A stretch of DNA of 39,918 bases from Planctomycetota bacterium (GCA_018242525.1 JAFEBS010000042.1:79865-119782), one strand, 5' to 3'. Counted from the first letter of the stretch, positions 19,023 through 30,171 are shown. Notes: a model not told the origin generated them from the letters alone. Translations and numbers: made by a program.

Positions 19023-19361
19023 TCAACTGGGGGGCAATGCAGTCTTGCCAACCTGAACGTCATTTCCGACGACCCGCACGGCAAACGATTCCGTTCGCAC
19101 CTTGGACTTTGGATTGTCCATCCACAGGCCGTTGGTGATGCAGAACTTCCAGGCGTGCCAGGGGCAGACGACATCGAGATTGTCCACATATCCCGATGCG
19201 AGTGACGCCCCCATGTGCGGGCAACAGTCGTTGATCGCGAAATACTGACCGTCGCGCAGAAATACGGCGATCATTCGCCCGTTCACGGGAAAGGCACGCC
19301 CCTCCCCTTCGGCGATCGTCCCCACCTTCGCCACCGTTACAAAATCGTCGTCCGCTTCCAC
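19023..19361 (-). CDS. Rieske [2Fe-2S] ferredoxin (NirD-like)
   Basis: 112 residues, a stand-alone Rieske domain. Cluster ligands are Cys47-x-His49 in CPHMGAS and Cys66-x2-His69 in CPWHAWKF, the spacing of NirD and dioxygenase ferredoxins. No signal peptide or transmembrane helix is present, so it is a cytoplasmic electron carrier. No nitrite reductase or oxygenase lies nearby, so its partner is unknown. It converges with the PQQ-propeller gene, with 59 bp between stops. Confidence 0.88.
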   Translation of the reverse strand: MEADDDFVTVAKVGTIAEGEGRAFPVNGRMIAVFLRDGQYFAINDCCPHMGASLASGYVDNLDVVCPWHAWKFCITNGLWMDNPKSKVRTESFAVRVVGNDVQVGKTALPPS

Positions 19362-19656
19362 GCAATGCGTCCTCTTTCAATGTTTGTCGCAGGCATACTC
19401 CGTATGCGGTCGGGCGTCTCCCGATGACGCTCGATGTGGGATTTTACCATGGCCGACAAGGAGTTGGCAGCGATCCGCAGTTGTGCTCAGCGTCGCTCTC
19501 CCCAAAAGGGGATCGACAGGACAAGGGGATAAGTCACGCCGTCGTCCCAATGGCCGGAGGACGTGAATGAACCGCAATCGGAAGCAGAACTGGCCGCACT
19601 CCGCCGAAGCGTTTTGCGAGGGTCGCCCCACGCGGATGAGACCTGGTCAGGCGCAG

Positions 19657-19740
19657 TCACGACCGTTTGATTTGATCCTGATGGACGCCCAGATGCCCAA
19701 AGTGGATGGGCTACAGGCGACGCTAATTGCCCGAATGAGG
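19657..19740 (+). pseudogene. Response-regulator receiver domain fragment
   Basis: A plus-strand frame reads RPFDLILMDAQMPKVDGLQAT, the phospho-acceptor core of CheY-like receiver domains (Asp in LMDAQMP). The rest of the domain and any output domain are absent. The surrounding frame from ATG 19567 to 19782 has no receiver beginning and runs into the 3' end of the opposite ceramidase-like gene. I read it as the relic of a two-component gene. The remainder of the 383-bp gap between 19362 and 19744 shows no other gene. Confidence 0.55.
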
Positions 19741-19744
19741 TTGA

Positions 19745-21097
19745 TCAACGGTTTTGGCAGCGTTCCACGGTTCGCAGCATAGCAGTACACATGGCGGGTC
19801 CAGACTCGTCCGTGAACGGAAACTGGTTGCAGTACTTGGGCGACTGAAACCCGGCGTAACTGCGAGCCTGAATGTCGTGTGCGTCTGGAAGATAACCGAT
19901 GCGCCCATTGGAATAGCAGGCAAGCATCAGTTCCGGAACCTGCGACTGACGTCGAACATCCAACGCGAACGGACTGAAGAATTCGGACGAATTGGAGGTA
20001 ATGAACAAATCGCCCAGGCGCAGCGTCTGCACTTCGGTTTCCAGGTATTCCGGCCGCGTTTCCAGGTCGAGCAGGATCCGGTCGGTCCATTCCATTTTGA
20101 AGCGAGCCATCGCCATGACCGCCTTCAGTTCGTCGCCACCGTGCCGTTTGACCATGTCGTCGGGACGATTCGTCATCGACCGACCGAACGATTCGCGCCA
20201 GTGTGTGGCATCGCGACTCTGCAACCGTCGCTCGGCTTCGTCGCGATCCTGATGGATTTCGTCCAAAGTCCAGCGGCGGGTCGGCAGGCGGGCAATTTCA
20301 CGGGCGCAGGCGACCTGTTCGGAATAGGTGGATGGAGCGTCGATCTGGCATTCCAGTGCGACCGAGGCGAGCATCCGCGCCGGTTCGTGATGTCGCTCCT
20401 CGTCAATGAATTCGCGCAGAAAGTTGACGTCGCCGCAGGCTCCTTGAACGTACAGGGCGGTGACTCCGGGAAGAGCTTGCTCGATCAGATCACAGACTTC
20501 GCCAGGCAGGTCCCTTGAAACATCGTACGGACGCCAGTCCGTGGTGACAGTGGGATGGGCTCCGAAGTTGACGACGAATGCCACCGGGCAGCCTTGCAGG
20601 TCTTCCACCTTCAGTGTTGTCACAGTGGGGTCAACCACGCCCCCGGGACGCGTACGATTGAAGGATTGGCCATGCAATTCCGCGTGCGCGGTACTTAAAC
20701 GGGCCGGGGCGCGGTTTTTCCAGGCCAGGATCGCGGCTGTGGCGGCCTGGCGGCTGGCCCAGTCTTCGTAGTCCCGATCACATTCACCGACGCCCAGCAG
20801 TCCCCCCGCGGCCGGGGCATTGTGGCTGTGCGAACAGGTCAACAGGATGGCATCAGGAGGCAGCCCGGTCTCACGATGAATTCGTTCGCGCGTCCGCCGC
20901 GTAAACTCAACATCAATCACCATCAGGTCCAGTGTCAGCAAAACGGCTTGATGGTGCCCATCGTCAACAACCAGCGCCGTGGCGTGCAGATCATCGTGGA
21001 CTCGCTGCCAGGTTCGCTGGATGTAATAGCCCCACCCGGTCAGTTCCACACCCCAGAAGGGTGTCAGGCATGTGCGAGCAACGCCAGCAGTCAACAT
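19745..21097 (-). CDS. Neutral/alkaline non-lysosomal ceramidase-like protein
   Basis: 450 residues. It resembles the N-terminal domain of neutral ceramidase: AGVARTCLTP at the start, LLTCSHSHNAPA (zinc-binding His pair region), VVNFGAHPTVT and QGACGDVNFL are conserved positions of that fold. There is no recognisable signal peptide, and the C-terminal immunoglobulin-like domain of true ceramidases is missing. In planctomycetes such proteins are common and their substrate is not known, so the name is a family label. It is divergent from the next enolase-superfamily gene. Confidence 0.75.
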   Translation of the reverse strand: MLTAGVARTCLTPFWGVELTGWGYYIQRTWQRVHDDLHATALVVDDGHHQAVLLTLDLMVIDVEFTRRTRERIHRETGLPPDAILLTCSHSHNAPAAGGLLGVGECDRDYEDWASRQAATAAILAWKNRAPARLSTAHAELHGQSFNRTRPGGVVDPTVTTLKVEDLQGCPVAFVVNFGAHPTVTTDWRPYDVSRDLPGEVCDLIEQALPGVTALYVQGACGDVNFLREFIDEERHHEPARMLASVALECQIDAPSTYSEQVACAREIARLPTRRWTLDEIHQDRDEAERRLQSRDATHWRESFGRSMTNRPDDMVKRHGGDELKAVMAMARFKMEWTDRILLDLETRPEYLETEVQTLRLGDLFITSNSSEFFSPFALDVRRQSQVPELMLACYSNGRIGYLPDAHDIQARSYAGFQSPKYCNQFPFTDESGPAMCTAMLRTVERCQNR

Positions 21098-21446
21098 GAG
21101 CAGATCCTCGGTAATGTCTTGACACTAGCCCGACGCGCCAGCGAGGGACCGGTACACGACGCACGGATTCCGCCTCAGGCCGACAGGTGGTGATACCGCT
21201 TTTTTTTTCGCGAAATTCCAACACGGGACTTCGGCGATTGCGTCCGTTGGGACAGAATGTTGAGAAGTTGACGACAGAATGCAAAGCGTGAATGGAAAAA
21301 AGAAAACATGGTTTCGGGAAGCATTCTCTTGGGCCAAGTGAGGGAAGAACATCCGAAACCTGGCACGCAGTTCCTTGAAAACAGAGCCCTGAGAGGAGAC
21401 AAACGGGAGAGACGTTTCCCACTCCACGCCAGGAATTTACACTCTC
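21098..21446. other. Divergent intergenic region without recognised gene
   Basis: 349 bp separate the starts of the ceramidase-like gene and the enolase-superfamily gene. A run of nine T residues lies near 21200. I could not assign a convincing promoter pair or operator; both genes must be transcribed from here. No coding signal stands out on either strand. Confidence 0.5.
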
Positions 21447-22571
21447 ATGCACATTGAACGGATCGAGACGATTCCCGTGCGGATTCCACTGAAGCCCGAA
21501 CGACGCATGATTTCAGCGCTCGGCAAACATGATGTCTCTGATTTTCTGCTCGTGCGCGTCGTCGCCAGCGACGGTTCCGAAGGATGGGGCGAGGCGACGG
21601 TCACTCCACGATGGAGCGGTGAAACATGCCTGGGGGCGAAGGCACTGATTGACGGCGTGCTGGCTCCGGCGGTCGCGGGCTTGGACGTGGACGACATCGT
21701 CGGACTGGATCGACGCATGGATGCGTTCGCGGTCGGAAACTGGTTCGCCAAGTCGGCGATTGAAATGGCCTGCTGGGACCTGCTGGGCAAGGCAGCGGGC
21801 AAGCCCGTCTACGAACTGCTCGGTGGAGCCTGTCGCCCGCTCACCATTCGCAGCCGGTTCTCACTGGGGGCGTATGAACCTGAACGGGCTCGCCGCCGGG
21901 CGGCGGAACTGGTGGCGGCGGGGTTTACCACCATCAAAGTCAAGGTTGGAATTGAACCGGATCGCGACGTCGAACGAGTCCGGATCGTTCGAGAAACGAT
22001 TGGTCCCGAGATCGATCTGACGATTGATGCCAATGGAGGCTGGGATGTTGAAACGTCGATCCGCTGTATTCGTGAACTGGCGGATTGCAACCTGACCATC
22101 GTTGAACAACCGATTCCCCCCGGTGATTACACGGGGCTGGCGCGAGTTCGGCATGAAACGGGTGAAAAAATCCTGGCGGATGAAAGCTGCTTTGACTTGA
22201 TTCATGCCCAGGAACTGATCCGTCACGACTGTTGCGACGCCATCAGCCTGTATCCCGGCAAAAACGGTGGCATCCGCAAGGCCAGGGAAATTGCCGACCT
22301 GGCGGGTGAGCACGGAATCGCCTGCTCAATCGGGTCCAACCTGGAATGGGACCTCGGCACGGCTGCCATGGCCCACTTCATCGTGGCCACTCCGAATATG
22401 CAGGTGGACACATATCCCGGGGACCTGCTGGGCCCCGATTACCACGAAGTTTCGATCGCTCGAAATCCGTTGCAGATTTCCGGACCACTGACGACACTGA
22501 CCGATCTCCCCGGCCTGGGTGTGGAGATCGACCGGGACGTCATCGAACGACATCGGATCGATCGCACATGA
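21447..22571 (+). CDS. Enolase-superfamily enzyme, muconate cycloisomerase/dipeptide epimerase group
   Basis: 374 residues. The two-lysine arrangement of the MLE group is present: TIKVKVG carries the KxK motif on strand 2 and YPGKNGG the second Lys. Metal ligands are Asp in IDANGGW, Glu in VEQPI and Asp in LADESCFD. Family members include muconate cycloisomerase, o-succinylbenzoate synthase and dipeptide epimerases. The neighbours do not decide between them; dipeptide epimerase or a racemase are both possible. No signal peptide, so cytoplasmic. A weak terminator-like hairpin follows. Confidence 0.85.
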   Translation: MHIERIETIPVRIPLKPERRMISALGKHDVSDFLLVRVVASDGSEGWGEATVTPRWSGETCLGAKALIDGVLAPAVAGLDVDDIVGLDRRMDAFAVGNWFAKSAIEMACWDLLGKAAGKPVYELLGGACRPLTIRSRFSLGAYEPERARRRAAELVAAGFTTIKVKVGIEPDRDVERVRIVRETIGPEIDLTIDANGGWDVETSIRCIRELADCNLTIVEQPIPPGDYTGLARVRHETGEKILADESCFDLIHAQELIRHDCCDAISLYPGKNGGIRKAREIADLAGEHGIACSIGSNLEWDLGTAAMAHFIVATPNMQVDTYPGDLLGPDYHEVSIARNPLQISGPLTTLTDLPGLGVEIDRDVIERHRIDRT

Positions 22572-22583
22572 AATCAGCCCGGT

Positions 22584-22611
22584 TGTGCCCCGGAAATCGA
22601 GCACACTTTTT
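22584..22611 (+). terminator. Weak rho-independent terminator candidate
   Basis: TGTGC at 22584-22588 pairs with GCACA at 22601-22605 and is followed by C and five T residues, just after the enolase-superfamily gene. The stem has only five base pairs, so this is tentative. Confidence 0.35.
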
Positions 22612-22617
22612 AAATCA

Positions 22618-22894
22618 GGTGAGCCAGTGGCCGTCAGCCCAATGGCACTTACTTTAGCCATGTAACTCGGAGCGTGAGCGACGGTGGGCGAGAATTAACG
22701 CGATGCCTCGCTGACGCTTTGGGTTGCGTTGTGAGCCGCCCGGCGCTAGCCGCGGGTTCTTCGAGTACGAGTGAGAATGCACCCGCGGCTAGCGCCGTGC
22801 GGCTCACAAAGTCAGTGCCAGTGGCCGTCAGGCCCCGGACGAGTGGCATCGTGCGCGAAAAATGCGTCCGGGGCCTGACGGCACCCGGCTCACC
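22618..22894. repeat. 30-bp-arm palindrome interrupted by the 186-bp element
   Basis: The right arm 22865-22894 is complementary to a left arm that is split in two: 22618-22637 and 22832-22841. Joined, they match at 27 of 30 positions around a 23-nt loop. The inner 18 bp (GCCGTCAGGCCCCGGACG, also present uninterrupted at 22824-22841) match perfectly. The break is filled by the MITE-like element at 22639-22824. This palindrome therefore existed before the insertion. It sits upstream of carB. Confidence 0.75.
22639..22824 (+). mobile_element. MITE-like 186-bp element, copy 2
   Basis: It runs from CCAATGGCACTTACT to AGTCAGTGCCAGTGG, giving imperfect terminal inverted repeats, and has no coding capacity. 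The first ~92 bp match the reverse complement of copy 3 at 84 of 92 positions. The 77-bp palindrome follows at 22731-22807. CCGTCAG occurs directly before the element (22631-22637) and directly after it (22825-22831), as a 7-bp target duplication would. Left-flank and right-end sequence both read CCAGTGGCCGTCAG, so the exact boundary is ambiguous by a few bases. Confidence 0.75.
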
Positions 22895-23079
22895 GGGCCG
22901 TATTTCAACGACTTACGACGTGTCGCGCTGAGGAATCCGAAAGGAGTTGGCCGCGTTCCTTGAATCTGGGGCGCGGCATGGTACCCTCGGGTGCTTTTTG
23001 CGCGAATTGGCCCCGTTGGAGCAACGGTTGCTGATTCGTCCTGCCTCCGTTTCCTCGCTCCGCCGCAAGGACTGCCGCC

Positions 23080-26328
<3,249 letters not shown>

Positions 26329-26349
26329 CGCACCCAGTTTTCCCCGTCG

Positions 26350-26415
26350 CCGAATTCTTTAGACTTCGGGGCGGTCGGGACACGTTTCCCCGTTGCCGAA
26401 TTCGTGAGAATTCGG
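26350..26415. terminator. Two tandem hairpins between convergent carB and esterase genes
   Basis: CCGAATTC-TTTA-GACTTCGG (26350-26369, one mismatch) and CCGAATTC-GTGA-GAATTCGG (26396-26415, perfect) are 46 bp apart. Each is preceded by TTTCCCCGT(C/T)G, so the unit itself is duplicated. Lying between the stops of two convergent genes, they may act as a bidirectional terminator. No strong T-run follows on the plus strand, so a REP-like repeat is an alternative. Confidence 0.55.
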
Positions 26416-26440
26416 GGCTGTTGGGGCCGCAAAACAGATG

Positions 26441-27553
26441 CTACAGGTGCAGTTTCACAAACTCCCAGGCGGATTTGTCGTGAAACTCGTGGCCGCCCTC
26501 GAAGATCACGTGCTGGAAGCGGTCCGACAATTTCAGTTGGTCGTAATAGCCGGCCGAGATTGGGGCGAGTGGTTTGCCGCCGTCGCGATGATCCACGCCG
26601 TCTTTCAATCCCGCCTGGATTTGCAGGGCGCGCGGGCAGATCAATGCCGCGATGTCCGAGTCGCGGAACAGGGTAAAGCGGTCCTTGAACTTGAAGTCGC
26701 TGGGGATCGAAAGCTCATCCCGTTCGTACCGGGCCTCCTGGACCCCGTAATAGCAACTGCAGACTGAAACCTTGATACGGGTGTCGACCGCCGGAGTCAC
26801 CAGTGCGTAGTACCCTCCGTACGAGAGTCCAACCATGCCAACTCGACTGGCATCGACTTCCGGCCGCGTCAGGATCACGTCCAGGCTGCGTGAAATCTTG
26901 GCGATTTCGACGGCGGTCAAACTTGTGCCAACCAGCCGTAGCCGATCATCAGTCCGGTTGCGGACATCCTTGGGAAACCCTTCGGCCGAAAACAGGTGTT
27001 GCGGAGCGAACACGACGTATCCCCGTTTGACGGCGCCGCGGACCATGTCGTGGTAATTGGCCCCACCGTGAAACAGCGCGACTTCTGGCGATCCGCCACC
27101 GCCATGCATCGATACAATGAGCGGAGCCTTTCCCTTCAGGCCGACGGGAACGATATAAATCCCCTCGGCATGAACTTCGGGAAGGATCGGTATCACCGCC
27201 CGGTAATAAATGCCAATCCCGTCTTCGCCCATTTTCTCGAATCCGGGCGCCGCTTTCGGGGCATCGCCGGGGGGCGGATAGCCGATGCTGTCGCAAAAGG
27301 CCTGGCGATACGGTTCAACCGATTTCTCGAAGGCCGCAGGTGAGGAATAGTCCGCCGCCAGAAGTTTCTTCAACCGACTGTGATCACACTTCATCGCCAG
27401 GATATACGCATCCAGTTCCCGCGCCTGTTCGGCACGCAACGGATCCGACTGCTTCACATCCTGCTCGAAGTAGACCGGCTTATCCTGAGCATGAGACACG
27501 ACGCAGAGAGTGACAAACACCAGCAGACAACGAAAGAATTGCGCGACCATCAA
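26441..27553 (-). CDS. Exported alpha/beta-hydrolase (acetylxylan-esterase / dienelactone-hydrolase type)
   Basis: 370 residues with a signal peptide (MMVAQFFRCLLVFVTLCVVSHAQ). The oxyanion-hole segment SMHGGGGSPE, the nucleophile elbow GLSYGG (Ser) and a late GGHEFH (His) define a serine alpha/beta-hydrolase; the Asp is likely in ALQIQAGLKDGVDHRD. Proteins of this shape in planctomycetes are annotated as acetylxylan esterases or prolyl-oligopeptidase-like hydrolases. The substrate is not decidable here. It stands alone; its promoter would lie in the spacer before the MITE-like element. Confidence 0.8.
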   Translation of the reverse strand: MMVAQFFRCLLVFVTLCVVSHAQDKPVYFEQDVKQSDPLRAEQARELDAYILAMKCDHSRLKKLLAADYSSPAAFEKSVEPYRQAFCDSIGYPPPGDAPKAAPGFEKMGEDGIGIYYRAVIPILPEVHAEGIYIVPVGLKGKAPLIVSMHGGGGSPEVALFHGGANYHDMVRGAVKRGYVVFAPQHLFSAEGFPKDVRNRTDDRLRLVGTSLTAVEIAKISRSLDVILTRPEVDASRVGMVGLSYGGYYALVTPAVDTRIKVSVCSCYYGVQEARYERDELSIPSDFKFKDRFTLFRDSDIAALICPRALQIQAGLKDGVDHRDGGKPLAPISAGYYDQLKLSDRFQHVIFEGGHEFHDKSAWEFVKLHL

Positions 27554-27629
27554 TGCTTCTCCATGGCAAAAGGGACTGCATGCAAGCAGGCGTGTTGCTG
27601 ACCGTCAAGTCACAACGCCTTTTCGTCAC

Positions 27630-27815
27630 CCAATGGCACTGACTTTGTGAGCCGCACGGCGCTAGCCGCGGGTTCTTCGGGTTAGAGTGAGAATCTACCC
27701 GCTGCTAGTGCCGTGCGGCTCACAATGCAACCCAAAGCGTCAGCGAGGCATCGCGTTAATTCCCGCCCTCCCTCGCTCACGCTTCGAGTGACATGGCTAT
27801 AGTAAGTACCATTGG
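27630..27815 (-). mobile_element. MITE-like 186-bp element, copy 3
   Basis: Same length as copy 2. The ends are CCAATGGCACTGACT and AGTAAGTACCATTGG, so the terminal inverted repeat CCAATGG is perfect over seven bases. TCGTCACC is found at 27623-27630 and again at 27817-27824, a likely 8-bp target duplication. The ~92-bp flank lies on the right here but on the left in copy 2, whereas the loop of the 77-bp palindrome (27647-27723) keeps the same orientation in both. It carries no coding capacity and sits at one end of a broken amidotransferase-like gene. Confidence 0.8.
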
Positions 27816-27992
27816 ATCGTCACCGCCGGTCAGCAGGATGCCGTCGCAGAGTTCGACGAAGTGCGCGGCCAATTCCACATCCTGCGTCATCAGCGGCGGC
27901 AGTCCGCCGGCAACGGCCACGGTGCGGCTGTATTCGATGTTCCTCTCGTATTTGCCAGTCGCCAGGTTGCTGTCAACGTTGTCAACGGTGAT
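27816..27992 (-). pseudogene. 5' fragment of a class I glutamine amidotransferase-like (peptidase C26, PuuD-type) gene
   Basis: Read on the minus strand, this segment encodes ITVDNVDSNLATGKYERN, then IEYSRTVAVAGGLPPLM and VELCDGILLTGGDDP. This is the N-terminal part of gamma-glutamyl-GABA hydrolase-like proteins up to the conserved TGGDDP turn. The catalytic Cys and His regions are missing. The fragment is cut at its beginning by the 148-bp repeat array (the start codon is gone) and at its end by the MITE-like element. It is therefore a dead gene piece of about 58 codons. Confidence 0.6.
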
Positions 27993-28358
27993 CCCCGTCC
28001 GCTCGGCGCAGGTCTCCCGACCTCGCCGAAACGGCCGACCACAGGTCTCCCACTCGTGTCACAACGTTGCCCGACGAAACTCCCTCCGGCGAACCTGTCT
28101 GGCCGCTGGTCGATCGTTGGCAAAAGTGCGCCCGACGAAACCCCGTCCGCTCGGCGCAAGTCTCCGACCTCGCGGAAACGGCCGACCCCAGGTCTCCCAC
28201 TCGTGCCACAACGTTGCCCGACGAAACTCCCTCCGGCGAACCTGTCTGGCCGCTGGTCGATCGTTGGCAAAAGCCCGCCCGACGAAACCCCATCCGCTCG
28301 GCGCAGCCGTTGGAGACCTGCGGTCGGCCGTTTCGGCGAGGTCGGAGACCTGCGCCGA
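27993..28358. repeat. 148-bp tandem repeat array with terminal inverted unit
   Basis: Unit 1 (27993-28140, 148 bp) and unit 2 (28141-28287, 147 bp) are direct copies starting CCCCGTCCGCTCGGCGCA. Unit 3 begins at 28288 and breaks off after about 22 bp. It is followed at 28312-28358 by a reverse-complement copy of the unit's first ~48 bp (GGAGACCTGCGGTCGGCCG… reads back as the unit start). Open frames through the array on both strands are repeat translations without protein features. Positions 28381-28607 downstream contain nothing I recognise. Confidence 0.85.
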
Positions 28359-28607
28359 ACAGAGACCTGCGCCGAGCCCAATGTGGATCTCGCGATCCTG
28401 CTGCGTACGTATCAATCGGCATTCAATTGTCAAAGAACTCACAGACCCGATTTGTCCGCCGAGGTTCTTGTCATGCCAGCGTATCGGCTCGGCCAAGTCC
28501 GGCCCTGGCCAACGAACAGACCCAGACCCTTGGCAACGGTTTCTGAACCGTGCATTGCGAAACGGCGACTGACGAGCGATCCATCATGGACCAGCGTCAT
28601 CGTCTGA

Positions 28608-29486
28608 CGGGGCGATCATCGCACAACCGGTTATCCAGCTTTCTTATGCGATGGTCAATCGCAATTCGACGAAAATGGTGCGTCGTTTCCATTTTGCCTT
28701 ATTGAAGCAACCGGATCACATTCACCGTCCGCCCCGCTCGCAGCCGGCGACCTGAATGATGTGATTGCACGCAACGCGGAGATCGAGGCGGAAATTGCGG
28801 CAGGAACTGGGGGATTCACAAATACGTTGCCCGAATTCGTCTGTCGGCCTGCGAGTTTGCAATGTCCCGCAGATGCCACGACGTCGAATAAAGGAGCCAA
28901 TTTCGCCGTCAACTGGGGTGGAAATGGCATCGGACACATCGAAAACCACCGAAGCGTCGGTGCTCCAAATGGCTGTTTCGCATACTACCTGTCGCCGCCC
29001 GTTGGAATGGCCTCAATTGTGGATGGCACGTCGAACACGGCCATGGCCTGTGAGTTCCTGAAGGGGCCAGGCAGTTCACAGATCCCGGCAAGTAGCCGGG
29101 CGCTTGATCGGTCCGTTCCACGAGCATTGGTCTCGAATCTGATTCCCGGCTCAACAAGTCCTTTAGACGTTGATCTGTATTTGCAAAAGTGTTTGAGTGC
29201 GGACGCGCAGGACGGACCAGTATTCAGCGATGATCGAGGCGGCGCATGGCTCGGTGACATGAACGAGCACTTCACCTATTCGCACTACAGCCGGCCGAAC
29301 ACCAACGCGTGTTGGGAGCCGTCCGGTCTTGCGAACATCCTCTCGGCGAGTAGCCGGCATCAATCGGGAGTGAATGTCCTCTTTGCGGATGGATCGTTAC
29401 GGTTTGTCTCGGATAATGTGGATGTAAAAGTCTGGCGTGCGGTCGGTACACGCGCCGGCAGCGAATCCGTGATCAGTGAATTCTAG
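28608..29486 (+). pseudogene. DUF1559 pilin-like protein, N-terminally truncated
   Basis: The C-terminal signature GVNVLFADGSLRFVSDNVD…WRAVGTR is the H-x9-DG end of DUF1559 proteins, the large planctomycete family with a type IV pilin-like beginning. The FTLIELLVVIAIIAIL prepilin segment is missing. The frame is open from a stop at 28605-28607, with plausible family sequence (LQCPADATTSNKGANFAVN; GMASIVDGTSNTAMACEF), but the only start codon before the conserved part is GTG 28761. Without the prepilin peptide and methylation site the product could not be exported in the usual way. I call it a decapitated gene; expression from GTG 28761 (241 residues) cannot be excluded. Confidence 0.7.
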
Positions 29487-29509
29487 AGTCGCCTACGAGA
29501 GAGGGTTGG

Positions 29510-29950
29510 ATGCGGCAAATTCGAGGCTGGATCAATTGTGGAACGATCTTCGCGGCGTCTGCCGTTTTTGGCTGTTCCCGTCCAGGCGCGGCACCGACCA
29601 CGACAAATTTGTTTTCGATGGAAGCGTACGTGGATTATCAGGCAGGAGGAGCCGCGCGTATTTCGCGAGGTGACCGCCGGGGATTTTTATGCGAGCAACT
29701 GTCGCGATCGCTGGTTGCGAAACGCTGCTTGCGTGTCGAGGGACGCGATTTGAGCCAACCCGAAAAGATGGCACTTCGCGAGTTCATTCAAATCGTTGGC
29801 GCAGTTTCCGATGTTTCTGACAGCCGGGTGAATGCGGCAGTGCTGACGGTCAAGAAGCGTCATGACGGGTTTTATGATCTCTGGATTCAGGACGATGACA
29901 CAAAAATCACGCACCAACACAGAACTTGGAAATTTACGTGGGCATTGTAG
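29510..29950 (+). CDS. Small putative lipoprotein downstream of the DUF1559 gene
   Basis: 146 residues, ATG preceded by GAGAGAGGG. The N-terminus WINCGTIFAASAVFGC resembles a lipobox, with Cys22 as the likely lipidated residue. The rest is a compact soluble domain (VEGRDLSQPEKMALREFIQ, then a beta-rich tail DGFYDLWIQDDDTKIT) that I do not recognise. It starts 23 bp after the DUF1559 stop. Small lipoproteins often follow DUF1559 genes in planctomycetes, so it was probably part of the same unit and may still be intact although its partner is truncated. Confidence 0.6.
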   Translation: MRQIRGWINCGTIFAASAVFGCSRPGAAPTTTNLFSMEAYVDYQAGGAARISRGDRRGFLCEQLSRSLVAKRCLRVEGRDLSQPEKMALREFIQIVGAVSDVSDSRVNAAVLTVKKRHDGFYDLWIQDDDTKITHQHRTWKFTWAL

Positions 29951-30104
29951 GAAATGTTAGCTCGCCTCTGCCCCAAGATTGTTGCGGTGAACTTGCCCTG
30001 CCGGATTCAGCCCTGAGCGGAAGGGCTTCTTCGCAAAACAAAAACAGTGGCGTAGCCATCCTTTTAGGTGATGGGCGTACGTCGCTACCTGTCGGTTCCG
30101 ATCT

Positions 30105-30171
30105 GCCGTCTTTGTCCGTCGCGGTTAGGGCTCGTGGAAGGGGTCCCCTGGCCGCGACGGACAAAGACGGC
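30105..30171. repeat. 20-bp perfect inverted repeat in gene-free region
   Basis: GCCGTCTTTGTCCGTCGCGG (30105-30124) is exactly complementary to 30152-30171 around a 27-nt loop. It lies in the 747-bp stretch 29951-30697. That stretch holds no gene I can support and contains further repeat debris, for example two similar segments GCAATGGAAAGCCCG / GCAATGGAGAGCCCG near 30212 and 30257. Confidence 0.8.

Noticed and set aside
27993..28358. CRISPR array
   Set aside because: Units are 148 bp, nearly identical throughout and contain no short repeat alternating with unique spacers.
28003..28546. Arg/Pro-rich proteins encoded in the tandem array
   Set aside because: Open frames exist on both strands because the unit lacks stops; the translations simply repeat the DNA unit.
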